Assembly (NCBI GenBank): GCA_945859605.1 | Contig: OX243824.1 | Coordinates: 2,008,078 to 2,072,077 of the forward strand | DNA length: 64,000 nucleotides | Origin: Lumbricus rubellus | Lineage: Eukaryota; Annelida; Clitellata; Crassiclitellata; Lumbricidae | Reading direction: 5' to 3' | Shown: positions 46,928-57,187 of the stretch, in pieces | Layout: each line of letters starts with the position of its first letter | How positions within the stretch are numbered: position 1 is the first letter of the stretch | Made by a program: the position numbers and the translations under genes | The notes under the pieces: generated by a model | What the model was told of the DNA's origin: nothing | Database searches by the model: none | What the model saw: only the letters and a program-made list of their open reading frames with translations

Positions 46928-46980
<53 letters not shown>
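46928..46980. repeat. AT dinucleotide microsatellite
   Basis: Pure TA repeat. Confidence 0.96.
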
Positions 46981-47145
46981 GGTACTTGCACAAAGAGCGG
47001 GCTCAATCTCTTCCCCACCCCTCTGAGACGGATACTGTGCAAAAACCTCTATGAGCTTCAATAAGGAATCGCTCACAGAATGGGCGCCCACACAAAGGTG
47101 CAAGAGGCACAATTGACCCCTGGAATATTGAGACCTGTTTAAAAC

Positions 47146-47146
47146 T

Positions 47147-47223
<77 letters not shown>

Positions 47224-47312
47224 AATGATGACGACGACGACGACGACGACGATGATGACGATGATGACGATGATGACGACGACGACGATGAAATGATGAT
47301 GATGACGACATA
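47146..47312. repeat. GAT/GAC microsatellite
   Basis: GAT array followed by GAC and GATGAC units. Confidence 0.97.
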
Positions 47313-47509
47313 GATAAACAGAGACTGAAACAAACAGAGACAGGACACAGAGAGACCGAGACAGGCATATATCCAAAGAGCCGACGGACACAAGTAAAGT
47401 CTGAGATTGACGAAACTTCCAAACCAATGAAGTTGGCGAAATCAACGATACAGCCAACTTTCAAATCTTGCCTTATATTGCCCAGATTCATTCAATTTAT
47501 TTTTATTGC

Positions 47510-47617
47510 TATGTGAAAGAGTGACATGTAAACGAAAAGCCAATTTCGACACCTTTAACTGCGATCCAAGATATGTATAAATACCTCAATTTGACAAAAA
47601 TAATCTGACTACGATCC
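47510..47617. repeat. 108-bp direct repeat, copy 1
   Basis: Identical to 48092-48199. Contains promoter-like module 47549. Ends are not TG...CA, so LTRs are unlikely. Confidence 0.93.
47549..47584 (+). promoter_or_regulatory. PSE/TATA-like module in 108-bp repeat
   Basis: CGACACCTTTAACTG then TATAAATACC at 27. Confidence 0.58.
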
Positions 47618-48091
47618 ATCACCTAGGTCAGTTACTGTATAGCGCAAACTTTTTTAACTCCCGGCACACTCAGCAGATAAATTTTGTATCGCGGCACACT
47701 AATAAAAATTTATTACAATTGCAAACCCAACGGCAATAATTACAGTTTGTCATATTTTTAGCTTGTCATTTTAGTCTAGCAATAGTGAAACTAGAGCACA
47801 TTTTTCATTGAATATTCATCACTAATGCAACGAATGAGCTTGTTTACGAGAGCATATTAACTCAAGACGCGGTACGGGTATAGAAGTATACATGTGCTCA
47901 GAACGTCAAAATTTTCATACATACCTATGCATATGAACGTAGCCTAGGTATTCAAATGCGCCTACTCCCAATGTTCTAGAATGATCCTGTGATTTTATAT
48001 AATTTTTCGAAAATGTACAGAAATAAATGGAAAATTTGAGTTTAACTTCGGTCTCGCCATATAAATACGCATTCCATTAATTTATTAAAAG

Positions 48092-48199
48092 TATGTGAAA
48101 GAGTGACATGTAAACGAAAAGCCAATTTCGACACCTTTAACTGCGATCCAAGATATGTATAAATACCTCAATTTGACAAAAATAATCTGACTACGATCC
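48092..48199. repeat. 108-bp direct repeat, copy 2
   Basis: Identical to 47510-47617, 582 bp apart. Sequence between the two includes GCGCAAAC..CCCGGCACACTCAG-type MITE-like sequence. Confidence 0.93.
48131..48166 (+). promoter_or_regulatory. PSE/TATA-like module in 108-bp repeat, second copy
   Basis: Identical to 47549-47584; the shared sequence ends 68 bp after the first A, just past the predicted start. Confidence 0.58.
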
Positions 48200-48300
48200 G
48201 TAATTCATCCGCTCACCTATGTCTACGGAGAAATTGTTCAATGTTCATTTCAAACACTGCGTGCGCTCATAGAATTAATTATCAACAATATCCATAAGTC

Positions 48301-48417
48301 TTTCACTCACAATTGGTCAGCGCTTCGGCGTGAAACTCCGATGCAGTGTCAGCTCTGCATTCGGGAGCGCCTCTGGGTAAAGAGCTTGAAGGGGCGCTAT
48401 AACAAGTGCATATACAT
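48301..48417 (+). mobile_element. tRNA-SINE 3' half
   Basis: Body from TTTCACTCACAATTGGTCAG through tail AGCGCCTCTGGGTAAAGAG...GGGGCGCTATAACAAGTG; tRNA-like head missing. Confidence 0.88.
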
Positions 48418-48639
48418 AAGAATCTAATTTTAGAGAAATTTAGACGGTCTTTGTTGCGTTCCACCATAATTATGAAGGATTTACAGGTTTTACCCACCTT
48501 TGACGGCTTCTCACGATATGCGTGAAAAAGTGTAATGTGTACGACGCCGCAAATATGCCAACTAATTAGGATTGTCAATGAAGCAGGGTTGGGATCATTT
48601 TGACAATCACATTTTGTAGAGAGGGCTATATAATTGTAA

Positions 48640-48935
48640 TTGTAAATGTAATTGAACATTTATAAAGCGCCGTTCACAGATTCAGAAGCGCTCCCTGTCC
48701 AAGTCAGCGTTCCCTCTAACAAACAGTACAGTCTCAGGCGTTTACGGAACAGGGGAAGGGAGATACCAATGAGCTCAAGACGTAGCTTGTGGGGGGAGGC
48801 GGTTCCACCATGCATGGAAAGCATATGGATTGAGCCGTGACAGTCCCAATAACGCGAGGAACAAAATGCCGATCGAGTACGGTATCTACGAGTACGCAAC
48901 GAAGTGGCAGAGAGTGGACGAAGCATGAGTTCATG
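48640..48935 (-). mobile_element. 3' fragment of the CR1/L2-like LINE
   Basis: AATTGTAAT run, CATTTATAAAGCGCCGTTCA and AGAAGCGCTCCCTG tail, followed by a diverged stretch corresponding to the C-terminal coding region of the LINE at 60932 (GAGCCGTGACAGT, GAACGAAGTGGAC-like). Confidence 0.7.
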
Positions 48936-49639
48936 GGCGGAGACTGGGGGGGGGGGGGGTGTGGGGACGAACGAGTGGCGCCGACGGAAGGACGCGAGAT
49001 TTTGGGCTGACGAATTGCTGAGTCGCCGACGAAGTTTTCCACTTTTTGCGGACCAAAATTTCTGACGACCTTTTTTTAGTCATTAACTCAAAATCGCCAG
49101 AAATATGCCCGTTTTTCCCGAACAAGAAGTTGATGACCTTTTTAGTCATTTATTCGCCAGTGTATGAGTGATGAGTGTATGCAGTATGTCTTCGTGATAA
49201 AGTATACATGCCCTAACCCTCAACAATTGGAGGGACAAATGCATGGGCCGTCCCCCCAACACATTCGTTGAATGGGACCGTCCCCCTGTCCCCCACTTAA
49301 GTCTCCGCCCATGCATTAGATCACAAAGAAACTTCGTTTCAACTTGCAAGACCGAATTGAGACTTAAAACTCAAAACAAGAGAACTCTTTAATAATTGTG
49401 CATAAGGGGAGAGCAATGAAGGCATTGAAGTTGTTCAAACATAGAATTTATTATGTAGAGATGTGGAAGAATCGAACAACTCGGGCTATCGGTCTAATAT
49501 TATAGCAGCAGCATTGAGCACAGATTTGTTGAACTGATGTGCACTCTTTCCTTCGACCGCGTTCAACGCTCTATGTAGCGTTCTTTTTTTCTATTTTTTG
49601 GGGAGGTTCAAAGTGAAATTTATACTTACCTAAACTTAC

Positions 49640-49830
49640 CATGACCGTATTTAAACGGTCCCTCCTGCTTCAAGGGATTACAGAGTTTTACCTCGTGCCA
49701 TTGGCCCTGCAGGGATACTCTTTACAGTAGTAGAAATGACTATACTGTATACACTGGTTACATAGTCAGTTGTACCACTCCTAGAGTACAAAGTTTCACT
49801 TTGATCTTAGCCAAAAGGCCGAGAAGCGCT
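49640..49830 (-). ncRNA. U2 snRNA-headed transcription unit
   Basis: On the minus strand from 49830, AGCGCTTCTCGGCCTTTTGG then CTAAGATCAAAGTG matches the U2 snRNA 5' end (nt 3 to about 34). After that it is not U2: the branch-site recognition GTAGTA is absent and an unrelated body follows, ending in a GACCGT/ACGGTC hairpin near 49650. TATATAAG lies 31 bp and a PSE-like ATACTTTTTT 59 bp upstream. It could be a U2-headed SINE, a chimeric snRNA, or a truncated U2 copy fused to other sequence. Confidence 0.6.
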
Positions 49831-49860
49831 AACACGTCAAATATATTTTTATGCTTATAT

Positions 49861-49889
49861 AGGGCCAGTCGGACGCTTTAAAAAAGTAT
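49861..49889 (-). promoter_or_regulatory. PSE-like and TATA promoter of the U2-headed unit
   Basis: ATACTTTTTT (first A at 49889) with TATATAAG starting 28 bp downstream at 49861 and the U2 start 31 bp beyond. The flank 49831-50013 recurs inverted at 55147-55330. Confidence 0.65.
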
Positions 49890-50448
49890 CTAACGAGACC
49901 ATCATATTAACGATTGTTTAGCGAAATTTGCGGCAGCTAGAAACTTTTAATTTGACCGTATTTGTTCATTGCATTTTTGCCTAATTAACGCGTGTATTTT
50001 AAGCTATTTGAAAATAACAAATGGCCTTTTATAGGAAAAAGTAGAATGTCCCCTATCTAATCTGTGTTAAAATGTACGTGATACTGGCGCCATTAAGTCT
50101 AGCGGCGGGGTTGGGGTAACGTCGTCCGTCGTCAATAGAAACCATTATTATAATTGCGGTTTCAATGACGAAAGCGTTGGATAATAACTGGTTTTAAGCA
50201 ATTATGAGTAGTATTGCAGGCTGTAAAACTACGAAGACCCTTAAATTGGAGTTCATTCATTGTGCAGCCCCGTAGGCATAGGCAATGCAACATCAACAAA
50301 ATCTCTATTGGCATGATTGAGACTCGCTACAATATTCAAGTTACAGTTAGTTCTCAATCTCAAGAACTGAAAATGGGAAAAGTTACTAAATACCTTTGTA
50401 ACTTGTTGGCAGACGAACAGACGGGCTTTAGAAGAGATAGGAACACTG

Positions 50449-50672
50449 TGTGGCGCGGTGGTGTAGTGGTGGCGTCGTTGCATTGGAGCCGGAAGGTTTG
50501 AGGTTCGAATCCACCTCGCCGCGTTAGGACCTTGGGCAAGTCCTTCACTCACAATTGCTCAGCCCTTCGGCTTGAAACTTTGATGCAGTGTCCGCTCTGC
50601 ATTCGGGAGCGCCTCTGAGTAGAGAGAGCTTGAAGGGACGCTGTAACAAGTGCACATACAAACAAACAAACA
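50449..50672 (+). mobile_element. Full-length tRNA-derived SINE (best copy)
   Basis: Pol III A box TGGTGTAGTGG (50459-50469) and B box GGTTCGAATCC (50502-50512), body TTGGGCAAGTCCTTCACTCA, tail GGGAGCGCCTCTGAGTAGAG...GGGACGCTGTAACAAGTGCA, then an ACAA repeat. At least a dozen relatives lie in the window. Confidence 0.93.
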
Positions 50673-50989
50673 GCAGATACTAGCATTGAGATTGACAAAG
50701 GAAAAGACCAGAAGAAAAAAACATTAAAATCTATAACTGTTTCGTAGACTTCGAAAAGGCTTTTGATAGTATAGCTCAGAATTGGGGTTCACACACTTCA
50801 TTTTTTTTAATTCTACCCCAAGTACAAAATCGAATGATGGCTTACCCTAGGGGCGTCAGATCAGAAACGAAATGCCATTGTGAAGTTCTCTTCCGGCTTG
50901 CAGTGACAGCTATTTAATCACGTTGTCAAACAGGGATGTATCGGAAACAGAAAATTGGAGTATGATCGCAAAAAAGCCAGTTTGTCCAA

Positions 50990-51025
50990 TACTTATATAC
51001 TAATTGCAAATAGTTCTGGAGGTGT
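50990..51025 (-). promoter_or_regulatory. PSE/TATA-like module in the PDZ duplication
   Basis: TTAGACACCTCCAG then TATAAGTA at 28; counterpart of 55461. A second weak module ends at 51117. Confidence 0.55.
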
Positions 51026-51167
51026 CTAATCGATTAAATCCAATTGAATTCAAACCTGTTAGCCAACTTACGACACGATTATGTATTATCATCGTGATAA
51101 TATTTTAGAAAAGGTGTGTCACATAGGCCTAATTTCCATTGAAATTATATTCACCATAATTATTATA

Positions 51168-51368
51168 TGGATTATTCTGTGGAAGGTTTGAAGGTTACTG
51201 TTGGAAAGATGACTGTGTGTATGTGCACTTGTTATAGCGCCTTTCTAGCTCTCTACTAAGGCAACGAACTAACCCATTACTAACTATACCACTGCGCCGC
51301 GCAATATCGTGGATATCGTGGAGGGAAGCGAGGAAGCATTGCAGATACTGCTGTTCACCTTCGAGCAG
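51168..51368 (+). pseudogene. Broken copy of the RIM PDZ first-half exon interrupted by SINE sequence
   Basis: Starts GDYSVEGLKVTVGKMT-like (from about 51168), is interrupted at about 51216-51303 by a truncated tRNA-SINE, then resumes GYRGGKRGSIADTAVHLRA up to donor GTACTT. The segment coding AFITKV is deleted. Both flanks match those of the intact exon at 55602-55738, so the two are copies of one duplicated unit about 4.4 kb apart. Confidence 0.8.
51216..51303 (-). mobile_element. tRNA-SINE inserted in the PDZ exon copy
   Basis: TATGTGCACTTGTTATAGCG...CTAAGGCAACGAAC...CCACTGCGCC: both SINE ends with most of the body deleted. Confidence 0.8.
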
Positions 51369-52009
51369 GTACTTCCATTTCCCCCCACCCCACCCCGCCC
51401 CGCCCCTCCCCTTGTCAACCAATCACGCCTTCGTCTCATAGTCAGTGTATGATATAAAGTCTATACATTCTTACATTTTAAAAAACATACCTTTGCTTGC
51501 ATTATTGGTTTGACCTCGGCCTATCTGAGGGACATTTGCCACGCCACGTAGGATTCCAGACCAACCGCTCCCTTCTCTCCTTCAGGGCAGATTTCTTGTC
51601 CTCTTTGTGCTTTCTTCTTTGCTGCGGATCCTTCCGATGCATTATATTTGTAATTATATCTTTTCTTTGTTACTTATTTATCTTTTCTTTATTAGTGCGC
51701 ATTTATTCAGCATTAAACATCAATAGTTTATTAAACTTCTGCCGAATAAATGGATTCCTGTAAAGTTGAACGATGTCTAGTGTGTTTTATCGAGAACAAC
51801 GGCTACGACAACAATGGATTATCAATGATATTAAACATCGTATCAATTAATATGGTCTCAGTTTAACCCCTTTATCGGCAACCCCGATTATAATCGTCCT
51901 TAACAATCGACCTTTATACGGCAACCCCGATTATAATCGTCCAACTGCTATTATGAACTACAGCGTCGATTTTTCTTGTCCAAACTGCTAAAAAGACGTC
52001 GTTGCGGTG

Positions 52010-52680
52010 CATAATGATGCCGACGATGATGATGATAAAGATGACGACGACGATGATGATGATAAAGATGACGATGATGATGATGACGACAACGACAATG
52101 ATGAGGATGACGACAACGACGATGACTACGATGATGTAGAATAAATATTATGATTATGAGGATGACGACGACGATGATGATGATGACGACGACGACGATG
52201 AGGATGATGACGACGACGATGATTACGATGGTGATTATGACGATGATGACGACGACGATGATGATTCCGACAACGACGATGATGAGGATGACGACGACGA
52301 TGATGCCGACAACGACGGTGATGACGACAACGACGATGATGAGGATGATGACGACTTCGACGACGATGACAATGATGATGGCGACAACGACGATGATGAT
52401 GATCATAATAATGATGACGATGACGACTACGACGATGATGATGATAATGATGATGATGATGACGACAACGACGATGACGACGTCTACGTTGATGATGATG
52501 ACGACAACGATGAGGAGGACGATGACGATGACGACGACGACGGTGATGATGATGATGATGACGACGACTATGATGATGATGGCAACGACGATAATGGTGA
52601 TGATGATGACAACGACGATGATGAGGATGACGAGGACGACGATGATGATGATGACGACCATGATGATGATGATGACAGGA
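52010..52680. repeat. GAT/GAC/AAC trinucleotide repeat, about 670 bp
   Basis: Imperfect GATGAC, GACAAC and GATGAG triplets inside the piggyBac-like element. Confidence 0.96.
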
Positions 52681-52754
52681 GGTTGACGATAATAACGATG
52701 ACGTCATAAATCGTCAATGAGGTCGTAAATAACGTTATGAATCGTGAATGACGT

Positions 52755-52966
52755 CGTCAGTGACGTCATCAAGCTCCATGACTTCATCAATGACGTCATG
52801 AATGACGTCGTCAATCGTCAATGACGGCAATAATAACGCCATCGATGACGGCATGTATCTTCAATGAAGTCTTCAATCGTCAATGACGTCATCATTGACG
52901 TCATCAATCCTCAATGACGTCATCATTGACGTCATCAATCCTCAATGACGTCATTGATGACGTCAT
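52755..52966. promoter_or_regulatory. Array of eight TGACGTCA (CRE) octamers
   Basis: Perfect octamers start at 52761, 52791, 52884, 52896, 52915, 52927, 52946 and 52958; the last six alternate 12 and 19 bp, that is, a 31-bp repeat with two sites per unit. TGACGTCA is the CREB/ATF full site. Whether it binds anything is not shown. Confidence 0.7.
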
Positions 52967-53237
52967 CAATCGTCAATGTCGTCATTTGAAACACCATATA
53001 TTCGAAACTCATGAGTGAAGTATGCTATTCCACTTAGATCGACATAAAATTTATTCGCCAAATAAGACTACGTTTTAAAAAATTTAATAGCCGGTAAAGG
53101 GGTTAACAACACTGTGTGATGACAAAGATCATTAGCGTCGTTCTCCTGTTTTAAGAAGGCTTGGGATTGGCACTGTGAAAGCACAACGGTGGACTTATAC
53201 TAAACATCTAACATTTTTACGGGCTTTAAGAGACATT

Positions 53238-53375
53238 CAAAGTTCATTATTATTCAGCAGTTTAACGACATCTTATAGCAACAAAGCTGTTGACATCTTT
53301 AAAGTTATCAATGTATTTCAGTTCACTGTTGTTTAAATGTTCCGCAGTTTATGTCATTATTGTCTCTCTTTTTTT
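53238..53375 (+). repeat. Dispersed repeat, plus copy
   Basis: AACGACATCTTATAGCAACA and TTTAAATGTTCCGCAGTTT match 58765-58893 in reverse complement; a copy of the ATCATTAGCGTCGTTCTCCT repeat precedes it at 53120. Confidence 0.75.
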
Positions 53376-53732
53376 CTTTTTTCTTTTTTCTTTTTCTTTT
53401 TTTTCCTTGATTTTCATGGCGGCAATGTTCATAGGTTGGTTGTTGTAGATCCTCTTTGATGCATTGTGTCATTATTAGTGTCACTATTAGATTTAAAGGA
53501 GTCCAGTTGATGGAATAGCAAAAGGAAGTCTGTTCCAGCATTGAGGACCAGCGGCAGAGAAAGCACGGCCACCAAAGCACATCCTCATCCTCCGCACACA
53601 CATACATGCGTAAGCATGCATACATTTAAATGCACATTCATTTATTTCATTTCTGAAATATGGCAATTAGAATGAAAGGCATGACATTTCCAACATCTAC
53701 AGTATTTATTCAAATTTACCAATTTCTTGCTT

Positions 53733-53768
53733 CTAAATAAGTGTGTACGTAATTATTTTTGAAGGTGT
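53733..53768 (-). promoter_or_regulatory. PSE/TATA-like module, weak TATA
   Basis: ACACCTTCAAAAAT then TTATTTAG at 28. Confidence 0.4.
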
Positions 53769-54233
53769 TCTAGGTTGCGAGCTTTTCACAAACGCACAAG
53801 AGTAGGATCATAGCTTAACGACAGCTTATAATAACAACAGAGTCCGTTGCCGACGACAAAGTTTTCTGGCCTTTTAAACTCAATTTTTATACACGCGTAT
53901 AGTTGCAAATCTCAACATAGTGAGGTTTCCACGCTGCACAGCTGCGTTTTAGATAGAGCCCTGTGATTAAACCCATTGTTTCTATTCCTATTGTTTCATA
54001 TTGTCTATTGAAGTTTCGGAATTGAAAACTAACGGCAGAGTTGACTATAGGATCAACGTGGATTTGGGTGTGCAAAAAGAACTCTTTATACTCTTTACTA
54101 TCGGACTGCATTAGGAACTATCAGAATTGATCCGCTCAACCCACGGCAGTTTTCACCCGGGTCTATTGATTTCAAAAGGGGTTGACCACATTTCTAAAAA
54201 TGCTTAAAATACACAATCCCAAATGAAAACAAG

Positions 54234-54269
54234 AATCTTATAGCATCCGGAACACACTACCAAAGGTGT
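54234..54269 (-). promoter_or_regulatory. PSE/TATA-like module
   Basis: GACACCTTTGG then TATAAGATT at 27. Confidence 0.55.
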
Positions 54270-54544
54270 CCAAACGGAGCTTTGCAGTTGTAACAAATAT
54301 TAATTGCTGTTGCAACATAAACTTAGACGCGGTTTTGCACAAAAAGTCAAAGAGAGGTAAATTAGATTTATTGCATAAATGCCATATAAAACCCATACGA
54401 ATACTGAATTTCGGATTTTGAAAATATTAATACCAGAGGAGATTATTTAGACTTCTTCAAATTGGGATATTTTATGTATAAATATTACAACCTAAAGGCG
54501 GGACCAAGAATACGAAATGATATACATAATTATACTGGCCTAGT

Positions 54545-54845
54545 TAGCTACCCCGGTAAGCGAAAGCGGCATACGTCTGTTGGTTGCAACGGACTGCGGT
54601 TCAATCCCAAGGCCGGGAGTTGACATTCAGATATTTAGATATCTCGGGCTAACACGCATGGGACGCGGTGGCGCAGGCTGGTACGGAGCGACCTCGGGCA
54701 AGTTGCTTACCCATCATTGTCTGAGGGGGAAGGCAACGGGAAACCACCTCACTCATCTCATCCCCATGGGCGTAAAGCAAATGAAACTGCGTCTCAACGT
54801 AACTGAAAAAGAGTCCATTCCAGGTCGCATGGAATACCACGGATA
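54545..54845 (+). mobile_element. Possible additional SINE-like element
   Basis: B-box-like GCGGTTCAATCCC near 54597 and a body with GGGCAAGTTGCTTACCC, GGCAACGGGAAACCACCTCA. No second copy in the window, so the call is tentative. Confidence 0.35.
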
Positions 54846-55146
54846 AGATATTACACGGTTGGAAAATAAATATTAAGTGGCAGAAATACTACATCATCCA
54901 TCAGTGAAGTGATATTTGCGTTTTTCTTTCTTCCAAGTATCAACCAAGGATAAATGTGATTCACTCGGTCTATTATAGACTCTTCAAAAGCGCTGCTTGG
55001 CTCGGCCGCTGCCGTCATTTCACTTTCATAGCATGATGAGGAAAACTTTAATCACTGGAAAGATATAGGATTGTTTATTATACGATTTTGACCATGGAGG
55101 CCGTGGGCGACGAAAACATTCTACTTCTTCGTATATTATTGTTGTT

Positions 55147-55330
55147 TTCAAATAGCTCAAAATATATCGCGTTAATTAGGCAAAATTGCGATGGGCGTAT
55201 ACGGTCAAATTCAAAGTTTTTAGCTGCTTTAAATTATCTCTAAACACTCGTTAATATGATGATCCGTTAGATACTTTTTTATTGCGTCCGACCGACCCTA
55301 TAAGCATCAGAAATATTTGATGTGTAGTCA
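55147..55330 (+). promoter_or_regulatory. Inverted copy of the U2-unit promoter without U2 sequence
   Basis: Matches the reverse complement of 49831-50013. ATACTTTTTT at 55271 and TATAAG at 55299 keep the 28-bp spacing. Similarity stops at about 55335, where the U2 head would start. Confidence 0.65.
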
Positions 55331-55425
55331 CATTGGAGATTAGTCGATCCCTTAACAAGCGTTGTCAAACAGATGTGTTGCGTAGACAATCCAAACTCCC
55401 ATCGCAAAAAGACCAATTTGCCCGA

Positions 55426-55461
55426 TACTTATAAACTAATGGTAACAAGTTTTAGAGGTGT
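55426..55461 (-). promoter_or_regulatory. PSE/TATA-like module in the PDZ duplication
   Basis: TTAGACACCTCTAAAAC then TATAAGTA at 28; both the module and its downstream CAAATTGGTCTTTTTGCGAT match 51025. Confidence 0.6.
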
Positions 55462-55601
55462 CTAATCGATTATATCCACTTGAATCCAAACATTGCTTTT
55501 TCTTGTTAACCAACTTAAGACTAGATAATTATGCAGTTATCGTCGTGATTATTATTATTTTAGGAAAGATACGTCACATAGTTTCCATTAAAATTATATA
55601 G

Positions 55602-55738
55602 ACACTCTTGTTTGGATTATTTCGTGGGAGGTCTGAAGGTGACAGGTGGGAAGATGACTCCGTCCGGATATCGTGGAGCTTTCATTACGAAGGTGAAGCG
55701 AGGAAGTATTGCAGACACTGCTGGTCACCTCAGAGCAG
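55602..55738 (+). CDS. RIM: RIM-type PDZ first-half exon on the opposite strand
   Basis: DYFVGGLKVTGGKMTPSGYR then GAFITKVKRGSIADTAGHLR, an unmistakable RIM PDZ first half (GLKVVGGKMTESG..AFITKVKKGSLADTVGHLRAG). It ends in one base before donor GTACGT, the exact phase that exon 8 on the minus strand (12796) requires. The 5' border is uncertain: the only AG (TATATAG at 55601) lacks a pyrimidine tract and gives phase 1. No other PDZ or C2A exons follow on the plus strand, so this is an isolated copy, a misplaced contig, or part of a second gene. Confidence 0.85.
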
Positions 55739-55865
55739 GTACGTACACCCCCACCTCTCCCCCAATCCCCCACCAACCCAACCACGTCTTCGTCTTATAG
55801 TCACTCTGGCATAAAAGTCAGTCATCCTTGCATTATAACCTTGGCTTGCATTATTGGTTTCGTAT

Positions 55866-55953
55866 GTTGGTTTGTATGTGCACTTGTTATAGCGCCCCTT
55901 CAAGCTCACTGCTCTCAGAGGCGCTCCCGAATGCAGAGCGCGGACATTGACGG
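55866..55953 (-). mobile_element. tRNA-SINE 3' fragment
   Basis: GTATGTGCACTTGTTATAGC...CAGAGGCGCTCCCGAATGCA, tail only. Confidence 0.85.
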
Positions 55954-55989
55954 TGTTTATTATTCGCATTGATTGTTTGATTTATCGAA

Positions 55990-56960
55990 AATGTTGTTCC
56001 AAAATGTGTGTAGCACCATGAAAAAAGTTTAAAAGGTGTTCACCTCATGAAATCTAATTTTGTTTATAATTAAGTGTGCTGAAACGAGATTTCTCTGAAC
56101 CTCATGGATTGACATGGGAACATGTAGCTCGCTAAAACTGCATAATTATGATGACTTGCAATTAATAAAAATTATAAAGCCAAATCGTAATTTTCTTGAC
56201 GTTCTCGTTGGACACCCTTAAATATGCAGCGCGAATGATTGCCGATAGTTATCTCATACGATTGAATTGCTTATTAAGTGCTGTAATATGCCAAACATTT
56301 TTTTCGAAGCCAGCGGCCTCTATTGTCATAGGCCCTCGTCAAATCTGGATCCATCCATCCGTTATCCGATGAAAAGGTTGCTCGATTGTTCATTGGCTAG
56401 TTTACAGCCGTGTAGGACTCACAGCAACTCAGTAATACTTGTTTTCTTGTGGTCTGGAATGGGCGCCAACAGAAGCTAAGTCTGCTTTATGGGACTATAA
56501 TTACTGAAGCAATTTTTTCAACTGAATTTATAATAATTATTATTATCTGTTTGAGACATGTTTAACAATGTTCATGCGGTTTTCAGTGCGCATGCGGGAT
56601 CGAACGTATGAAAGAAATGCCAGATACTGCAAAGCGCTCTGCTTTCGTGATTTAAATATAAATGGTTAATTCAGTTTTAAGGGTATCTAAATGAAGCGCG
56701 CTCTAATTAAAAGAGTAAAAATTACTCATAAGTTTAACGATGGCTACAAGAGCTGTTTACGTCTTTTGAAGTTTTAAGTATATAGCCTATTTAAATTCAC
56801 ATTCTTTAAATTTTCGATAGATTATTATATAGATTCAATAGAATAAGAATTATTACACAGCTTATTATATTTTACTTTTTAATTTGTAATTGTTTTATTT
56901 TATTTTTTAGCCTTCAGCGCTTTACGCACTTGCGTAAGTGCGTACGCCTACGGGCGCCGG
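55990..56960. other. Featureless AT-rich stretch
   Basis: Only a degenerate module (AAAAGGTGT ending 56039, no good TATA) was noticed. No coding or repeat structure recognised. Confidence 0.5.
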
Positions 56961-56961
56961 T

Positions 56962-56963
<2 letters not shown>

Positions 56964-57034
<71 letters not shown>
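56964..57034. repeat. CA dinucleotide microsatellite
   Basis: Pure CA repeat. Confidence 0.97.
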
Positions 57035-57037
<3 letters not shown>

Positions 57038-57187
57038 GACCCCAGCGCGCCCCAAAAGAACAGATTTAAGTGGCGACGAATTCTGGTAGGGTCTCACGGT
57101 GTATACGAAAGTGTACGGTAGCTCTAAAAAATGACATTCCAGACCACTGGACCAATCACACAGACTTAACGTTTATCGTAAGATTTA

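Larger units (their letters stand above)
51867..53102. mobile_element. piggyBac-like non-autonomous element carrying GAT/GAC and CRE arrays
   Basis: Ends CCCCTTTATCGGC and GCCGGTAAAGGGG (12 of 13 inverted), each flanked by TTAA. An inner repeat GGCAACCCCGATTATAATCG occurs twice at the left end. The interior is a GAT/GAC microsatellite (52010-52680) followed by a TGACGTCA array. Confidence 0.8.

Noticed and set aside
47510..48199. LTR retrotransposon bounded by the 108-bp repeats
   Set aside because: Repeats lack TG...CA ends, there is no primer-binding site or polypurine tract, and the interior is only about 470 bp.
49622..49631. ATACTTACCT, identical to the U1 snRNA 5' end
   Set aside because: Only 10 bases match and the rest of U1 does not follow; such a match is plausible by chance and is also just a splice-donor complement.
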